DNA of 64,000 nucleotides from Pseudocolwellia sp049933045 (GTDB lineage: Bacteria > Pseudomonadota > Gammaproteobacteria > Enterobacterales > Alteromonadaceae): NCBI RefSeq assembly GCF_049933045.1, contig NZ_CP187926.1, positions 1-64,000 on the forward strand, read 5' to 3'. This document shows positions 1-7,399 of this stretch, one piece after another. Under the pieces are notes generated by a model. The model saw nothing but the letters and a program-made list of their open reading frames with translations, was not told the DNA's origin and did no database searches. Within the stretch, counting starts at the first letter, position 1, and the number at the start of each line of letters is the position of its first letter. The position numbers were made by a program, and so were the translations under genes.

Positions 1-2
1 AA

Positions 3-875
3 ATTAGAGCATTTGTGATGGTGGCAAAAAGTAATAGTTTTGCAGAAGCTTGTGAAATCCTGCATTTGTCTCAACCTGCTTTAAGTATTTCCATTAAAAA
101 TTTAGAGTCTATTGTAGGTGGCGCTTTATTTATTCGTTCAACGCGCAGTGTTTCTCTTACCCCAGAAGGTGAAGCTTTTTTACCTGTAGCGCAGAATTTG
201 TTAGTGAATTGGGATGATGCTTTTAATGATTTGAATAATTTATTTTCTCTTAATAGAGGTAAATTAACTATTGCTTCCATGCCTTCTTTTGCCAGTAGTG
301 AATTACCCACGCAATTACAAAAGTTTAAAGCCAATTATCCTAAAATTAATATAAAAGTGCATGATGTGATTGCCGAAGATGCTGTTCATATGGTTAAAAA
401 TGGACAAGTAGAGCTGGCGCTTACTTTTGATCCAGACGAAGAAGATTATCTGAATTTTGAGCCACTCTTCACTGATACTTTTGTTATAGCTTTACCTGAA
501 AAACATGAGCTATTGAAACATGACAGTATTACATGGCCTATGGTTGCAGAATATCCGTTTATTATGTTGCAACGACCTTCAAGCATTAGGCATTTGATCG
601 ACAGTGCTTTAAAAGATGAAAACATTGATTTGAACGTAGAGCTTGAAGCCAATCAGTTGGTCACTATTGGTCAAATGGTCTCTATTAATCTTGGGATCAG
701 TGCTATGCCATCATTATGTAAAACCCAGCTCCAAGCTCAAGGTATTGTTTGTCGCCCATTAGCGCAGCCTACAATAAGTCGAAGAGTGGGTATTGTTACT
801 CGAACACGTTATCCACTTTCAAGTGCCGCAAAAGCTTTTATTGAGATCATTAGAGCGGAATATCAAGTTAATTAG
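3..875 (+). CDS. LysR-family transcriptional regulator, 5' end cut by window edge
   Basis: The reading frame is open to the left edge, with residues IRAF before the first methionine, so the true start lies outside the window and about 8-10 residues are missing. The N-terminal winged helix-turn-helix is clear (SFAEACEILHLSQPALS, then VSLTPEGEAFL), followed by a substrate-binding-like effector domain, and about 290 residues is normal for LysR regulators. The inducer and target cannot be told. LysR genes often regulate a neighbouring gene; the nearest same-strand gene downstream is a decayed MFS transporter 4.4 kb away, beyond the small RNA array, which may be its lost partner (inference). No terminator was seen directly after the stop codon. 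Confidence 0.9.
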   Translation: MRAFVMVAKSNSFAEACEILHLSQPALSISIKNLESIVGGALFIRSTRSVSLTPEGEAFLPVAQNLLVNWDDAFNDLNNLFSLNRGKLTIASMPSFASSELPTQLQKFKANYPKINIKVHDVIAEDAVHMVKNGQVELALTFDPDEEDYLNFEPLFTDTFVIALPEKHELLKHDSITWPMVAEYPFIMLQRPSSIRHLIDSALKDENIDLNVELEANQLVTIGQMVSINLGISAMPSLCKTQLQAQGIVCRPLAQPTISRRVGIVTRTRYPLSSAAKAFIEIIRAEYQVN

Positions 876-989
876 TCGAGTTATATTGTGATAAGCGAGG
901 TTAGACAAGTAGATCATTAACCGAGCACATTTATTTATATTTATTGAAAAAAATTTTGAACTACTTTGAATAACAACACTCAGAGTATA

Positions 990-1062
990 TAGAAATCATG
1001 TTTTCCCCTTGTATTTCATGTTTATTTATAACGCACTTACTTTTGTATGTGCGTTTTTTTTT
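990..1062 (+). ncRNA. Candidate small RNA, array copy 1
   Basis: The promoter-like elements are GAACTA at 958-963 and TCAGA at 980-984 (one change from the TCTGA of most copies). The predicted RNA starts about 6 nt later and carries TGTTTTCCCCTTG. The intrinsic terminator spans 1030-1062: a 10-bp stem with one T-T mismatch, a TTTT loop and nine T. The start point is inferred from promoter spacing only. Confidence 0.7.
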
Positions 1063-1213
1063 GCTTTAAATTTAGATAAGTAACAAGAAGGCTTTGGGTA
1101 AAAGTTATATTGATAAACATGAATTTAAAAAGGGTGTTGAGGTGTTAAATGAAGAATAAGTAAATAAAGTTTAATTAATTTGAACTAATGTAAATAACAG
1201 CACTCTGAATATA

Positions 1214-1287
1214 TAGAAATCATGTATTCCCCTTGTATTTCATGTTTATTTATAACGCACTTACTTTTGTATGTGCGTTTTTTTTTT
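1214..1287 (+). ncRNA. Candidate small RNA, array copy 2
   Basis: GAACTA lies at 1182-1187 and TCTGA at 1204-1208, 16 nt apart. The body differs from copies 1, 3, 4 and 5 in reading TGTATTCCCCTTG, a change also present in copy 6. The terminator stem at 1254-1278 is followed by ten T. Confidence 0.7.
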
Positions 1288-1449
1288 GCTTTAAATTTAG
1301 GAGAGTACCAAGGGGACTTTGGGTAAGAGTTATATTGATAAACATGAATTTAAAAAGGGTGTTGAGGTTTTAAATAAAGAACAAATAAAGAATAAGTAAA
1401 TAAAGTTTAATTAATTTGAACTACTTTGAATAACAACACTCTGAGTATA

Positions 1450-1522
1450 TAGAAATCATGTTTTCCCCTTGTATTTCATGTTTATTTATAACGCGCTTAC
1501 TTTTGTATGTGCGTTTTTTTTT
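1450..1522 (+). ncRNA. Candidate small RNA, array copy 3
   Basis: GAACTA lies at 1418-1423 and TCTGA at 1440-1444. The body carries TTTTCCCCTTG. The terminator arm reads ACGCGCTTAC, which keeps pairing with GTATGTGCGT through a G-U wobble. The T-run is 1514-1522. Confidence 0.7.
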
Positions 1523-1647
1523 GCTTTAAATTTAGATAAGTACCAAGAGGGCTTTGATTCAGAATTATATTGATAAACATGAATCTGAAAAGGGTGTTGA
1601 AGTGTTAAATAAAGAATAAGTAAATAAAGTTTAATTAATTTGAACTA

Positions 1648-2499
1648 GGGGGTGTTGATCTTTGTTTTAATTTTATACGTAAGCGGTAATCTCGTATAAT
1701 TTACTTCGCCAAAAACAAACCTTACGAGATCACCATGCCCCGATTAATGCTCACTGATGAGTTGTGGTCGAAGCTAAAAGCTATTTTGCTTGAAGATAGA
1801 GTTTATAACAAGCTTGAACACAGACAAACGATGGAAGGAATTTTATATCGCTTGCGTGTCGGCTGCCCATGGCGTGACTTACCAGAGTGTTTTGGTTTAT
1901 GGAATACCATTTATCGCAGGTTCCTTCTTTGGTCGAGAAAGGGAATATTGATGAGGTTATTCAAATCGTTATCCGCTAATAGTGATGTAGAGTGGGAGTT
2001 CATTGATGGTAGCTATATTAAAGCACACCAACACAGTACAGGTGCTGCATCTAAACAAGAGCAAGCGATAGCGTTAAGTCGAGGGGGTAATACGAGTAAA
2101 ATTCACTTAGCTGTTGATAGTTATGGTTTGCCTATCGAATTTATTATTACAGGTGGTGATGTTCATGATAGTAAAGTGGCAAATGAGCTGATTGAATTAT
2201 TACCTCAAGGTGATTTTGTTATCGCAGACAAAGGCTATGATAGTGAAGCTATAAGAAATAAAGTTCGAGAGCGCAACTCAATCCCTATAATACCGAGAAA
2301 GCAAAATTCAAAAACAGGTAATGGTGATATTGATTGGTGCTTGTATAAATATAGGCACTTAGTTGAAAATGCATTTGCAAGGCTAAAACATTTCCGTTCT
2401 ATAGCTACAAGGTATGATAAATTGAAATTACAGTTCGAGAGTATGCTAGCACTGGCGTGCGCAATGATTTGGCTGTCAATGTGAAAGATCAACAGCCCC
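1648..2499 (+). mobile_element. IS5-family insertion sequence, 852 bp, intact
   Basis: The ends are inverted repeats of 17 bp with one mismatch: GGGGGTGTTGATCTTTG on the left, and GGGGCTGTTGATCTTTC as the reverse complement of the right end. It is flanked by a TA duplication (1646-1647 and 2500-2501). The empty site GAACTAATG can be read from the sister copies, which fixes the boundaries. One transposase gene fills the element. It sits inside array copy 4, between its -35-like and -10-like elements. TA targets and GG-rich ends are typical of the IS427-like group of the IS5 family. Confidence 0.92.
1735..2484 (+). CDS. IS5-family DDE transposase
   Basis: The 249-residue protein has the N-terminal DUF4096-like part (LTDELWSKLKAILL, then CPWRDLP) and a DDE catalytic core. 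The likely catalytic residues are D91 (FIDGSYIK), D165 (IADKGYDS) and E211 (HLVENAFARLKHFR with the Y-(2)-R-(3)-E-(6)-K-type signature). The frame is uninterrupted, so the enzyme is probably functional and would cut and rejoin the element's own ends. A TATAAT box at 1695-1700 lies about 35 bp before the start codon. No strong Shine-Dalgarno is visible, as is common for transposases. Confidence 0.93.
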   Translation: MPRLMLTDELWSKLKAILLEDRVYNKLEHRQTMEGILYRLRVGCPWRDLPECFGLWNTIYRRFLLWSRKGILMRLFKSLSANSDVEWEFIDGSYIKAHQHSTGAASKQEQAIALSRGGNTSKIHLAVDSYGLPIEFIITGGDVHDSKVANELIELLPQGDFVIADKGYDSEAIRNKVRERNSIPIIPRKQNSKTGNGDIDWCLYKYRHLVENAFARLKHFRSIATRYDKLKLQFESMLALACAMIWLSM

Positions 2500-2501
2500 T
2501 A

Positions 2502-2600
2502 ATGTAAATAACAACACTCTGAGTATATAGAAATCATGTTTTCCCCTTGTATTTCATGTTTATTTATAACGCGCTTACTTTTGTATGTGCGTTTTTTTTT
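2502..2600 (+). ncRNA. Array copy 4, promoter split by the IS element
   Basis: TCTGA (2518-2522), the TTTTCCCCTTG body and the terminator (T-run 2592-2600) are intact. The matching GAACTA (1642-1647) is now on the far side of the insertion sequence, and the six bases now at the -35 position are CCCCTA. This copy is therefore probably silent unless read from the IS. Confidence 0.6.
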
Positions 2601-2751
2601 GCTTTGAATTTAGATAAGTACCAAGAGGGCTTTGATTCAGAATTATATTGATAAACATGAATCTGAAAAGGGTGTTGAAGTGTTAAATAAAGAATAAGTA
2701 AATAAAGTTTAATTAATTTGAACTAATGTAAATAACAACACTCTGAGTATA

Positions 2752-2824
2752 TAGAAATCATGTTTTCCCCTTGTATTTCATGTTTATTTATAACGCACTT
2801 ACTTTTGTATGTGCGTTTTTTTTT
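2752..2824 (+). ncRNA. Candidate small RNA, array copy 5
   Basis: GAACTA lies at 2720-2725, TCTGA at 2742-2746, the body carries TTTTCCCCTTG, and the terminator T-run is 2816-2824. The spacer after this copy is interrupted at 2864 by the pilin-carrying element. Confidence 0.7.
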
Positions 2825-3364
2825 GCTTTAAATTTAGGAGAGTACCAAGGGGACTTCGGGTAAGTGGAAAATCTCTAGTATCAGTGCCACCTAATTGCAT
2901 TTAACTAAGCCAGCCAATTGCGTTCAGCTATGCCACAATATTTCGAGCTTAATAGACCTGTCATCTTTGGATATATTGAACACCACTAACATACACTTTT
3001 ACCACATTCCTAACCTAAATTAGTCCTCAAAATTAGGCAGACTTATGTCAACAAAGATACGATAACTGACGTTAATAAAAATTCCATTTTAATGCTTATC
3101 TGTTATCGGTAGCATAAATAATTAGATGCACGAGGAGCAGCTTTCCGGTCATACTTCATACATAAATTCAATAGTCTTGTGACGCGAGAATTAATTCCAT
3201 TCCTTTCTCAAAATAAATCATGTAAGTCATAATATATATTGATATCCCAAATGCAGTAAGTATATAATTTCACATACTACTTAGTTGTTTTTAAATCAAA
3301 TGGACGATCGTGTTTTGTCCGTCAAAAATAGCTTCTTAAATAAAATATGTAGAGATTAATATAG

Positions 3365-3862
3365 ATGTATAATCGTAAAAAACAACAGGGATTCACCTTA
3401 ATTGAGTTGGTAGTCGTTATCGTTATCCTTGGTATTTTAGCGGTTACTGCTGCTCCGAAATTTATTGATATTAGTAGTGACGCTAAAAAAGCTAGACATG
3501 ATGCATTATCAGGATCTATTAAAAGTGCTGCTAACTTAGCTTTTTCTAAATGTTTAGTGAGCTCTAGTTGTAGCCAAAGTGGAGACTCTACTATTGATGT
3601 CGGTGGCGTAACTGTTGAGATGTTAAATGGTTGGCCTAGGGCTGACGAAGACACAGGTATTGGTTTATTGATAGATCAAGATTTTGCTGTTGAAGTAAGA
3701 AGCGAGGGCGCTGCTAATGGTGGCGCGTATACTTCATGGTTGATTTCATGGCCAGATGGCCTGTGGTGGAAGCAAGATTGCACGGTAACATATAGCAATT
3801 ACGGCATTATTGATCCTCAAGTAAATGCCTCTACAGCTTTTTCTGATGTTTGCGAAAACTAA
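3365..3862 (+). CDS. Type IV / MSHA-like pilin precursor
   Basis: The 165-residue protein begins with a class III prepilin signal, KKQQG then FTLIELVVVIVILGILAV, in which the prepilin peptidase cuts between G and F, leaving F1 and the invariant E5. The hydrophobic helix is followed by AAPKFIDISSDAKKA, a wording typical of MSHA-type pilins, and a globular part with four cysteines (two near residues 58-64 and two in the C-terminal third), which suggests disulfide loops. It is a lone pilin with no assembly genes beside it, so it would rely on a pilus or type II secretion machine encoded elsewhere. It is the apparent cargo of the surrounding element. The upstream sequence is very AT-rich and the ribosome binding site is weak (GTAGAGATTAATATAG before the ATG). 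Confidence 0.85.
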   Translation: MYNRKKQQGFTLIELVVVIVILGILAVTAAPKFIDISSDAKKARHDALSGSIKSAANLAFSKCLVSSSCSQSGDSTIDVGGVTVEMLNGWPRADEDTGIGLLIDQDFAVEVRSEGAANGGAYTSWLISWPDGLWWKQDCTVTYSNYGIIDPQVNASTAFSDVCEN

Positions 3863-4244
3863 AATTGAAAGTCATGACGACTAATTTAAATCATAAGTTA
3901 ATCCTTAAACGGGTGAATTTAAATAACTAAGTAAAAGGAGGTTATCTAACCACCCATGATAATAGTATGCAACAATGACACATTAATGCTCATTCATTTA
4001 GATAATTTAAATGCTGATTTATTGAAAAACTGACTCAGCTGAAATACGTATCCTTAAAACTCTCTAAAAATTTATTATGGATGGCCTGATAAAGTTTAAT
4101 CCTCACCTGACAGGAACTTACACCCTGCATCAAGCTTCGCTTGACGCACTTACAGCTTATTATGTAGAAGTTTCAGTTACTCCATTAACGCAATGATTAT
4201 TTAATCAATATAAATCATACTCTTACTAACTTCAATAAATATCT

Positions 4245-4274
4245 TACGTGTTACTGAGATCTCAGTAACACGTA
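4245..4274. repeat. Perfect 30-nt palindrome
   Basis: TACGTGTTACTGAGA is followed directly by its reverse complement. It lacks a T-run on either side, so it is not a standard terminator. It could be a cruciform, a protein-binding site or a very stable RNA hairpin. Confidence 0.8.
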
Positions 4275-4310
4275 TTATTTACGCTTATAAAAAAATAATA
4301 CACATCGGAG

Positions 4311-4339
4311 TTACAAAATGGCTCATCGCCATTTTGTAA
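4311..4339. repeat. 12-bp perfect hairpin
   Basis: TTACAAAATGGC, loop TCATC, then GCCATTTTGTAA. A weak T-rich tail makes it a poor terminator. It lies close to the 30-nt palindrome, and the two may act together. Confidence 0.7.
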
Positions 4340-4851
4340 TATATTAGAACGGTATTATGAACGTTTTGTGGAATAGTTATGAGCAAAACTTAATCCGCTG
4401 TGCTCAGAGTAGCCGTTAACTATTTCTAAATCAGTGTTTCCTTTGAGCTTACACCAGTCCCTCAAACTTGTAGTGATTTCTGGTTAAAATTGCCCCTAAT
4501 ATATTTATGATTTTACAAAAGCTAATGTCAGCTTATGGCTAGCTTTTGACCTAAAGACCAGTCAGTTGCTAACGTCTTCAATGCGCATCAAGTGATCATT
4601 TTTATCTGTGGCAAACCTAATATTATTCAATGGTCACATTAAATATTATTAGGTGGCAGAGTTGAATGATAATGACTGGCAGTTCTGATGTAATTGGGTG
4701 GCATAACCAGTGTAATTATCCAGGGTAAGAGTTAGATTCATAAACATTAATTTAAAAAGGGTGTTGAGGTGTTAAATAAAGAACAAATAAAGAATAAGTA
4801 AATAAAGTTTAATTAATTTGAACTAATGTAAATAACAGCACTCTGAGTATA

Positions 4852-4924
4852 TAGAAATCATGTATTCCCCTTGTATTTCATGTTTATTTATAACGCACTT
4901 ACTTTTGTATGTGCGTTTTTTTTT
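4852..4924 (+). ncRNA. Candidate small RNA, array copy 6
   Basis: GAACTA lies at 4820-4825, TCTGA at 4842-4846, and the body reads TGTATTCCCCTTG as in copy 2. The T-run is 4916-4924. Upstream, the ~90 bp of array spacer starting at 4723 is the right-hand half of the repeat unit interrupted by the pilin element. Confidence 0.7.
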
Positions 4925-5076
4925 GCTTTATATTTAGATAAGTAGCAAGAGGGCTTTGATTCAGAATTATATTGATAAACATGAATGTGAAAAGGGTGTT
5001 GAAGTGTTAAATAAAGAATAAGTAAATAAAATTTTTATTAATTTGAACTAACATGGATATCTGTACTCTTAATTTA

Positions 5077-5149
5077 TAGTAATTATGTTTTTCCCTTGTA
5101 TTTCATGTTTATTTATAACGCACTTACCTTTGTATGTGCGTTTTTTTTT
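5077..5149 (+). ncRNA. Candidate small RNA, array copy 7
   Basis: GAACTA lies at 5045-5050 and TCTTA at 5067-5071. The body reads ATGTTTTTCCCTTGTA, with one C changed to T relative to copies 1-6. The segment 5084-5100 can pair over 17 contiguous positions (14 Watson-Crick, 3 G-U) with the ribosome binding site and start codon of the TonB receptor at 43036-43052. Terminator T-run 5141-5149. Confidence 0.7.
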
Positions 5150-5284
5150 GCTCGAAATTTAGATCTGATAATAGAGCTAGTGAACATATATCTTTATAGC
5201 TACCTCCAAGAGAAGATTTAAGTTTTACACTCATTAGTCTAGGGTTAATAGTGGTTTTATAAAATCTAAAAAGCTGAGATTATT

Positions 5285-6116
5285 TTAGTTCCAGGTTTAG
5301 TAGCAAAGGATAAACCAGCGAGTGAAATAGCTATAATATTTACAGGGTTAACTGTGGTATTAGTAACTGGCGTACCCATTAGGTACATATATCGGACAGC
5401 AATTTGGATGGGAAACAACATTCTTAACAGTGTTTATGCTTGTGCTAATTGCAATACTACCTAGTACTCTTTAGGTGCCTAATAATTTACGACAAGCTAA
5501 GCCGGCAAAAATATCTGAACAATTAAAAGTATTAACGCAGCCAAGGTTATTATTAGTGTATGCCATTACGGCCGTTGGTTATGGGGGTAGCTTTATCGCA
5601 TTTACGTATTTAGCCCCAATTTTAAATCAAATTACTAGATTGAATCCAAAAGTAATCGCCTTAGTTATGTTGGTTTATGGTGTGTCTGTTGCTATAGGTC
5701 ATATTTGGGGTGGAAAAATGGCCGACAAAATTGGACCTATAAAAGCTCTTACTATTTATTTTTCAGGATTGGCAGTTATATTATTTATTTTTAGTATTAC
5801 AGCTGTTAATCGTATCGCGGCGATAATTACTATTTTAGTTTGGTGATCTTTTGCTTTTGGTAATGTACCTTGACTACAAGTATATGTCGTTAAATTAGCT
5901 GAGAAATATACACCTGATGCAGTAGAACTGGCTTCTAGTTTGAATATAGCAGCATTTAATGTAGGGATTGCCCTTGGCGATTGGTGAGGAGGATTGATTG
6001 TTGAGCTGTCGGGATTAATGAATACTCCTTGGGTTGCTACAATTGTAGTTTTGGTCGCGCTTTTACTTACTCGCTTCAGTGGAGCATTAGATAAGCGAAC
6101 CGTCGAATCATTGTAA
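5285..6116 (+). pseudogene. Decayed MFS transporter (AraJ/YdhP-like, DHA1 family)
   Basis: The remains read as the C-terminal two thirds of a 12-helix MFS efflux protein. LVPGLVAKDKPASEIAIIFT starts at 5285 and runs to GVP; one extra base at 5378 shifts the frame to LGTYIGQQFGWETTF. The frame then continues through stop codons TAG 5472, TGA 5844, TGA 5871 and TGA 5985 to a natural end at 6114 (KRTVESL). Wording such as VP-x-LQVYVVKLAEKY and ASSLNIAAFNVGIALGDW matches the YdhP/AraJ family. At 5844 and 5871 the stop replaces a glycine expected in the family, which suggests GGA to TGA changes. The first ~110 codons are missing. The longest open piece is 5475-5846. It lies between array copies 7 and 8. 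Confidence 0.88.
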
Positions 6117-6247
6117 CTATATGGAAAGATCTTTTTAAATGTTACAGATGTAATTACTGTACTGAAAATTATTTTTCATAGATTAAGGGTTTAAATAAAA
6201 ATAAAATAATATTTTGAACTAATTCGAATACCAGCACTCTTACTTTA

Positions 6248-6319
6248 TAGTAATTATGTTTTCCCTGGTATTTCATGTTTATTTATAACGCGCTTACTTT
6301 TGTATGTACGTTTTTTTTT
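6248..6319 (+). ncRNA. Candidate small RNA, array copy 8
   Basis: GAACTA lies at 6216-6221 and TCTTA at 6238-6242. The body reads TTTTCCCTGGTA, so the CCTTG core is altered. The terminator stem has an extra mismatch (GTATGTACGT), followed by nine T at 6311-6319. This is the first of the older, diverged copies. Confidence 0.6.
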
Positions 6320-6619
6320 GCCTGATTTTTAGAAATTATAAAAATTTAAAGTCTAGGTTTTATCCAAATTTTAATCATAGATCTTACTTGGTAAATAAAT
6401 CATAAATAGTCGTATTACTAAACGAGATAAGAACTTTCTTTAGTGTAGGCTTAGATAAAACATTTTAATAAATGAATGCTTCGTCACAACTTTTGTACTC
6501 ATATTTATTCAGGCTGAGAAGCGTGAATTGTCTTCAAATACAAAACATGTTTAATTAGATAGTTATGCATAAGAAATAAATAATTGTGAAAATGAATATT
6601 TACTACTAGTCTTAATGGT

Positions 6620-6687
6620 GAAGAGGGTTGTTTTCTCTTGTTTCATGTTTTTTATAGCGCGCATACTTTTGTATGTGCGTTTTTTTT
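6620..6687 (+). ncRNA. Candidate small RNA, array copy 9 (most diverged)
   Basis: TCTTA is at 6610-6614 and the -35 position holds GAAAAT (6588-6593), the weakest match in the array. The body has TTTTCTCTTG, and the terminator stem is re-formed as CGCGCATAC-TTTT-GTATGTGCG, fully paired with one G-U, then eight T. Confidence 0.55.
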
Positions 6688-6981
6688 ATAAAGCATTTAT
6701 CTCATTCTTTTAGCTTGTATGAATTATTTTTTATTTTAATAATTATTCACTCTAGCTCCGTTTTTTATAACTTAAATCCTTACACGTAAATTTGAACTAC
6801 AATATTTATTGACGTGAATGTTAGGCTATATATAACAAAATAGGTTGTTATATACGTTTTTATTGCTTGAACTTTAACTGACATTGTATGAGTATGGAGG
6901 TGAGAGTGAAAGTGTAATAGGTAGTTATGCAAAAATAATAAATAAAATCGAACTTATTTTATTGTTACTACTCTTAGTAAG

Positions 6982-7052
6982 TAAGAGTCATGTTTTCTCT
7001 TACTTCATGTTTATTTTTTTAACGCACCTACTTTTGTAAGTGCGTTTTTTTT
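6982..7052 (+). ncRNA. Candidate small RNA, array copy 10
   Basis: GAACTT lies at 6950-6955 (the best match to the enterobacterial sigma-E -35) and TCTTA at 6972-6976. The 5' part can form a hairpin AAGTAAGAG/CTCTTACTT around TCATGTTTT. The terminator T-run is 7045-7052. The predicted start is uncertain by a few nt, so the hairpin may be at the very 5' end. Confidence 0.65.
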
Positions 7053-7284
7053 GTTTTAAATTTATAAAGTAAAATGATTTTATTTTTAACGTATAAATGC
7101 TTACTGGAATAGTTATTCATATTTTTGGCATGGTTATTTTCGAGGTTAACTGTTTTTAATCATTTTATTAGTCAATCTTATACTCAATCGTTTCATTTTC
7201 TTTGTGAGGAGGCATTCAGAAGTATTAGCTTAAGTTGAAATTAATTAGTTTTGAACTAATTGATAGGTTTGTACTCTGATTAAA

Positions 7285-7355
7285 TAAGAGTCATGTTTTC
7301 TCTTATTTTTCATGTTTATTTATAGCACGCTTACTTTTGTATGCGCGTTTTTTTT
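7285..7355 (+). ncRNA. Candidate small RNA, array copy 11
   Basis: GAACTA lies at 7253-7258 and TCTGA at 7275-7279. The 5' hairpin AATAAGAG/CTCTTATT corresponds to that of copy 10 with compensating bases. The terminator stem is weaker (GCACGCTTAC / GTATGCGCGT), with eight T at 7348-7355. This last copy ends 45 bp before the stop codon of the convergent gene. Confidence 0.65.
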
Positions 7356-7399
7356 ATGTGAAATTTAAAGAGGGAAACTATAGTTGTAGAGGTGGATAA

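Larger units (their letters stand above)
3863..4650. other. Non-coding interior of the pilin element
   Basis: No open frame of convincing length or wording was found. The stretch contains a perfect 30-nt palindrome, a 12-bp hairpin 36 bp further on, and an imperfect hairpin GCATCAAGC-TTC-GCTTGACGC near 4127-4147. It may be the eroded remains of lost genes. Confidence 0.5.
2865..4722. mobile_element. Element with IS21-like multi-repeat ends, no transposase, carrying a pilin gene
   Basis: The segment interrupts the array spacer after copy 5. It is flanked by the 7-bp direct repeat GGGTAAG (2858-2864, 4723-4729), which is present once in undisturbed spacers. The outer ends are TGGA...TCCA. Each end carries three copies of a ~22-bp repeat, inverted between ends: TGCCACC-type cores at 2885, 2908 and 2931, and GGTGGCA-type cores at 4651, 4674 and 4696. 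Such repeated ends with TG...CA termini are typical of the IS21 family, but no istA or istB gene or remnant was recognised. The only convincing gene inside is the pilin at 3365-3862. The other ~1.3 kb is non-coding and holds two strong hairpins. Confidence 0.65.
958..7355 (+). repeat. Tandem array of 11 promoter-plus-terminator units (candidate sibling small RNA genes)
   Basis: Eleven same-strand copies of a ~105-bp unit are visible. Each has GAACTA (variants GAACTT, GAAAAT), a 16-nt spacer, TCTGA/TCTTA/TCAGA, a pyrimidine-rich stretch, TTTCATGTTTATTT, and a hairpin of the form ACGCACTTAC-TTTT-GTATGTGCGT followed by 7-10 T. Copies 1-7 also share the ~120-bp spacer after the terminator and repeat every 224-236 bp once later insertions are subtracted, so they arose by recent tandem duplication. 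Copies 8-11 share only the unit itself and sit 300-370 bp apart. No unit has a plausible open reading frame. The stretches between units (for example 6320-6587 and 6688-6949) show nothing else I can name. The array ends 45 bp before the convergent CHASE2-GGDEF-EAL gene. Confidence 0.85.

Noticed and set aside
956..991. A sigma-70 reading of the array promoter (TTGAAC or TTGAAT with TATATA or TATAGA).
   Set aside because: TTGAAC to TATATA is 24 nt, too long, and TTGAAT is not kept in the copies that read ATGTAAAT. GAACTA-N16-TCTGA holds across nearly all copies.
3937..3960. AAGGAGGTTATCTAACC resembles the complement-side 3' end of 16S rRNA.
   Set aside because: About one quarter of positions differ over 20 bases and no other rRNA sequence surrounds it. 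It is a chance match or a plain inverted repeat.
5475..6116. TGA read as an amino acid codon in the MFS gene (recoding).
   Set aside because: Two of the three TGA positions correspond to glycine in the family, there is also a TAG and a frameshift, and other genes in the window use TGA as stop.
958..7355. The regular repeats could be a CRISPR array.
   Set aside because: The unit is ~105 bp with a terminator hairpin, spacers are conserved rather than unique, the period is 224-370 bp, and there are no cas genes.
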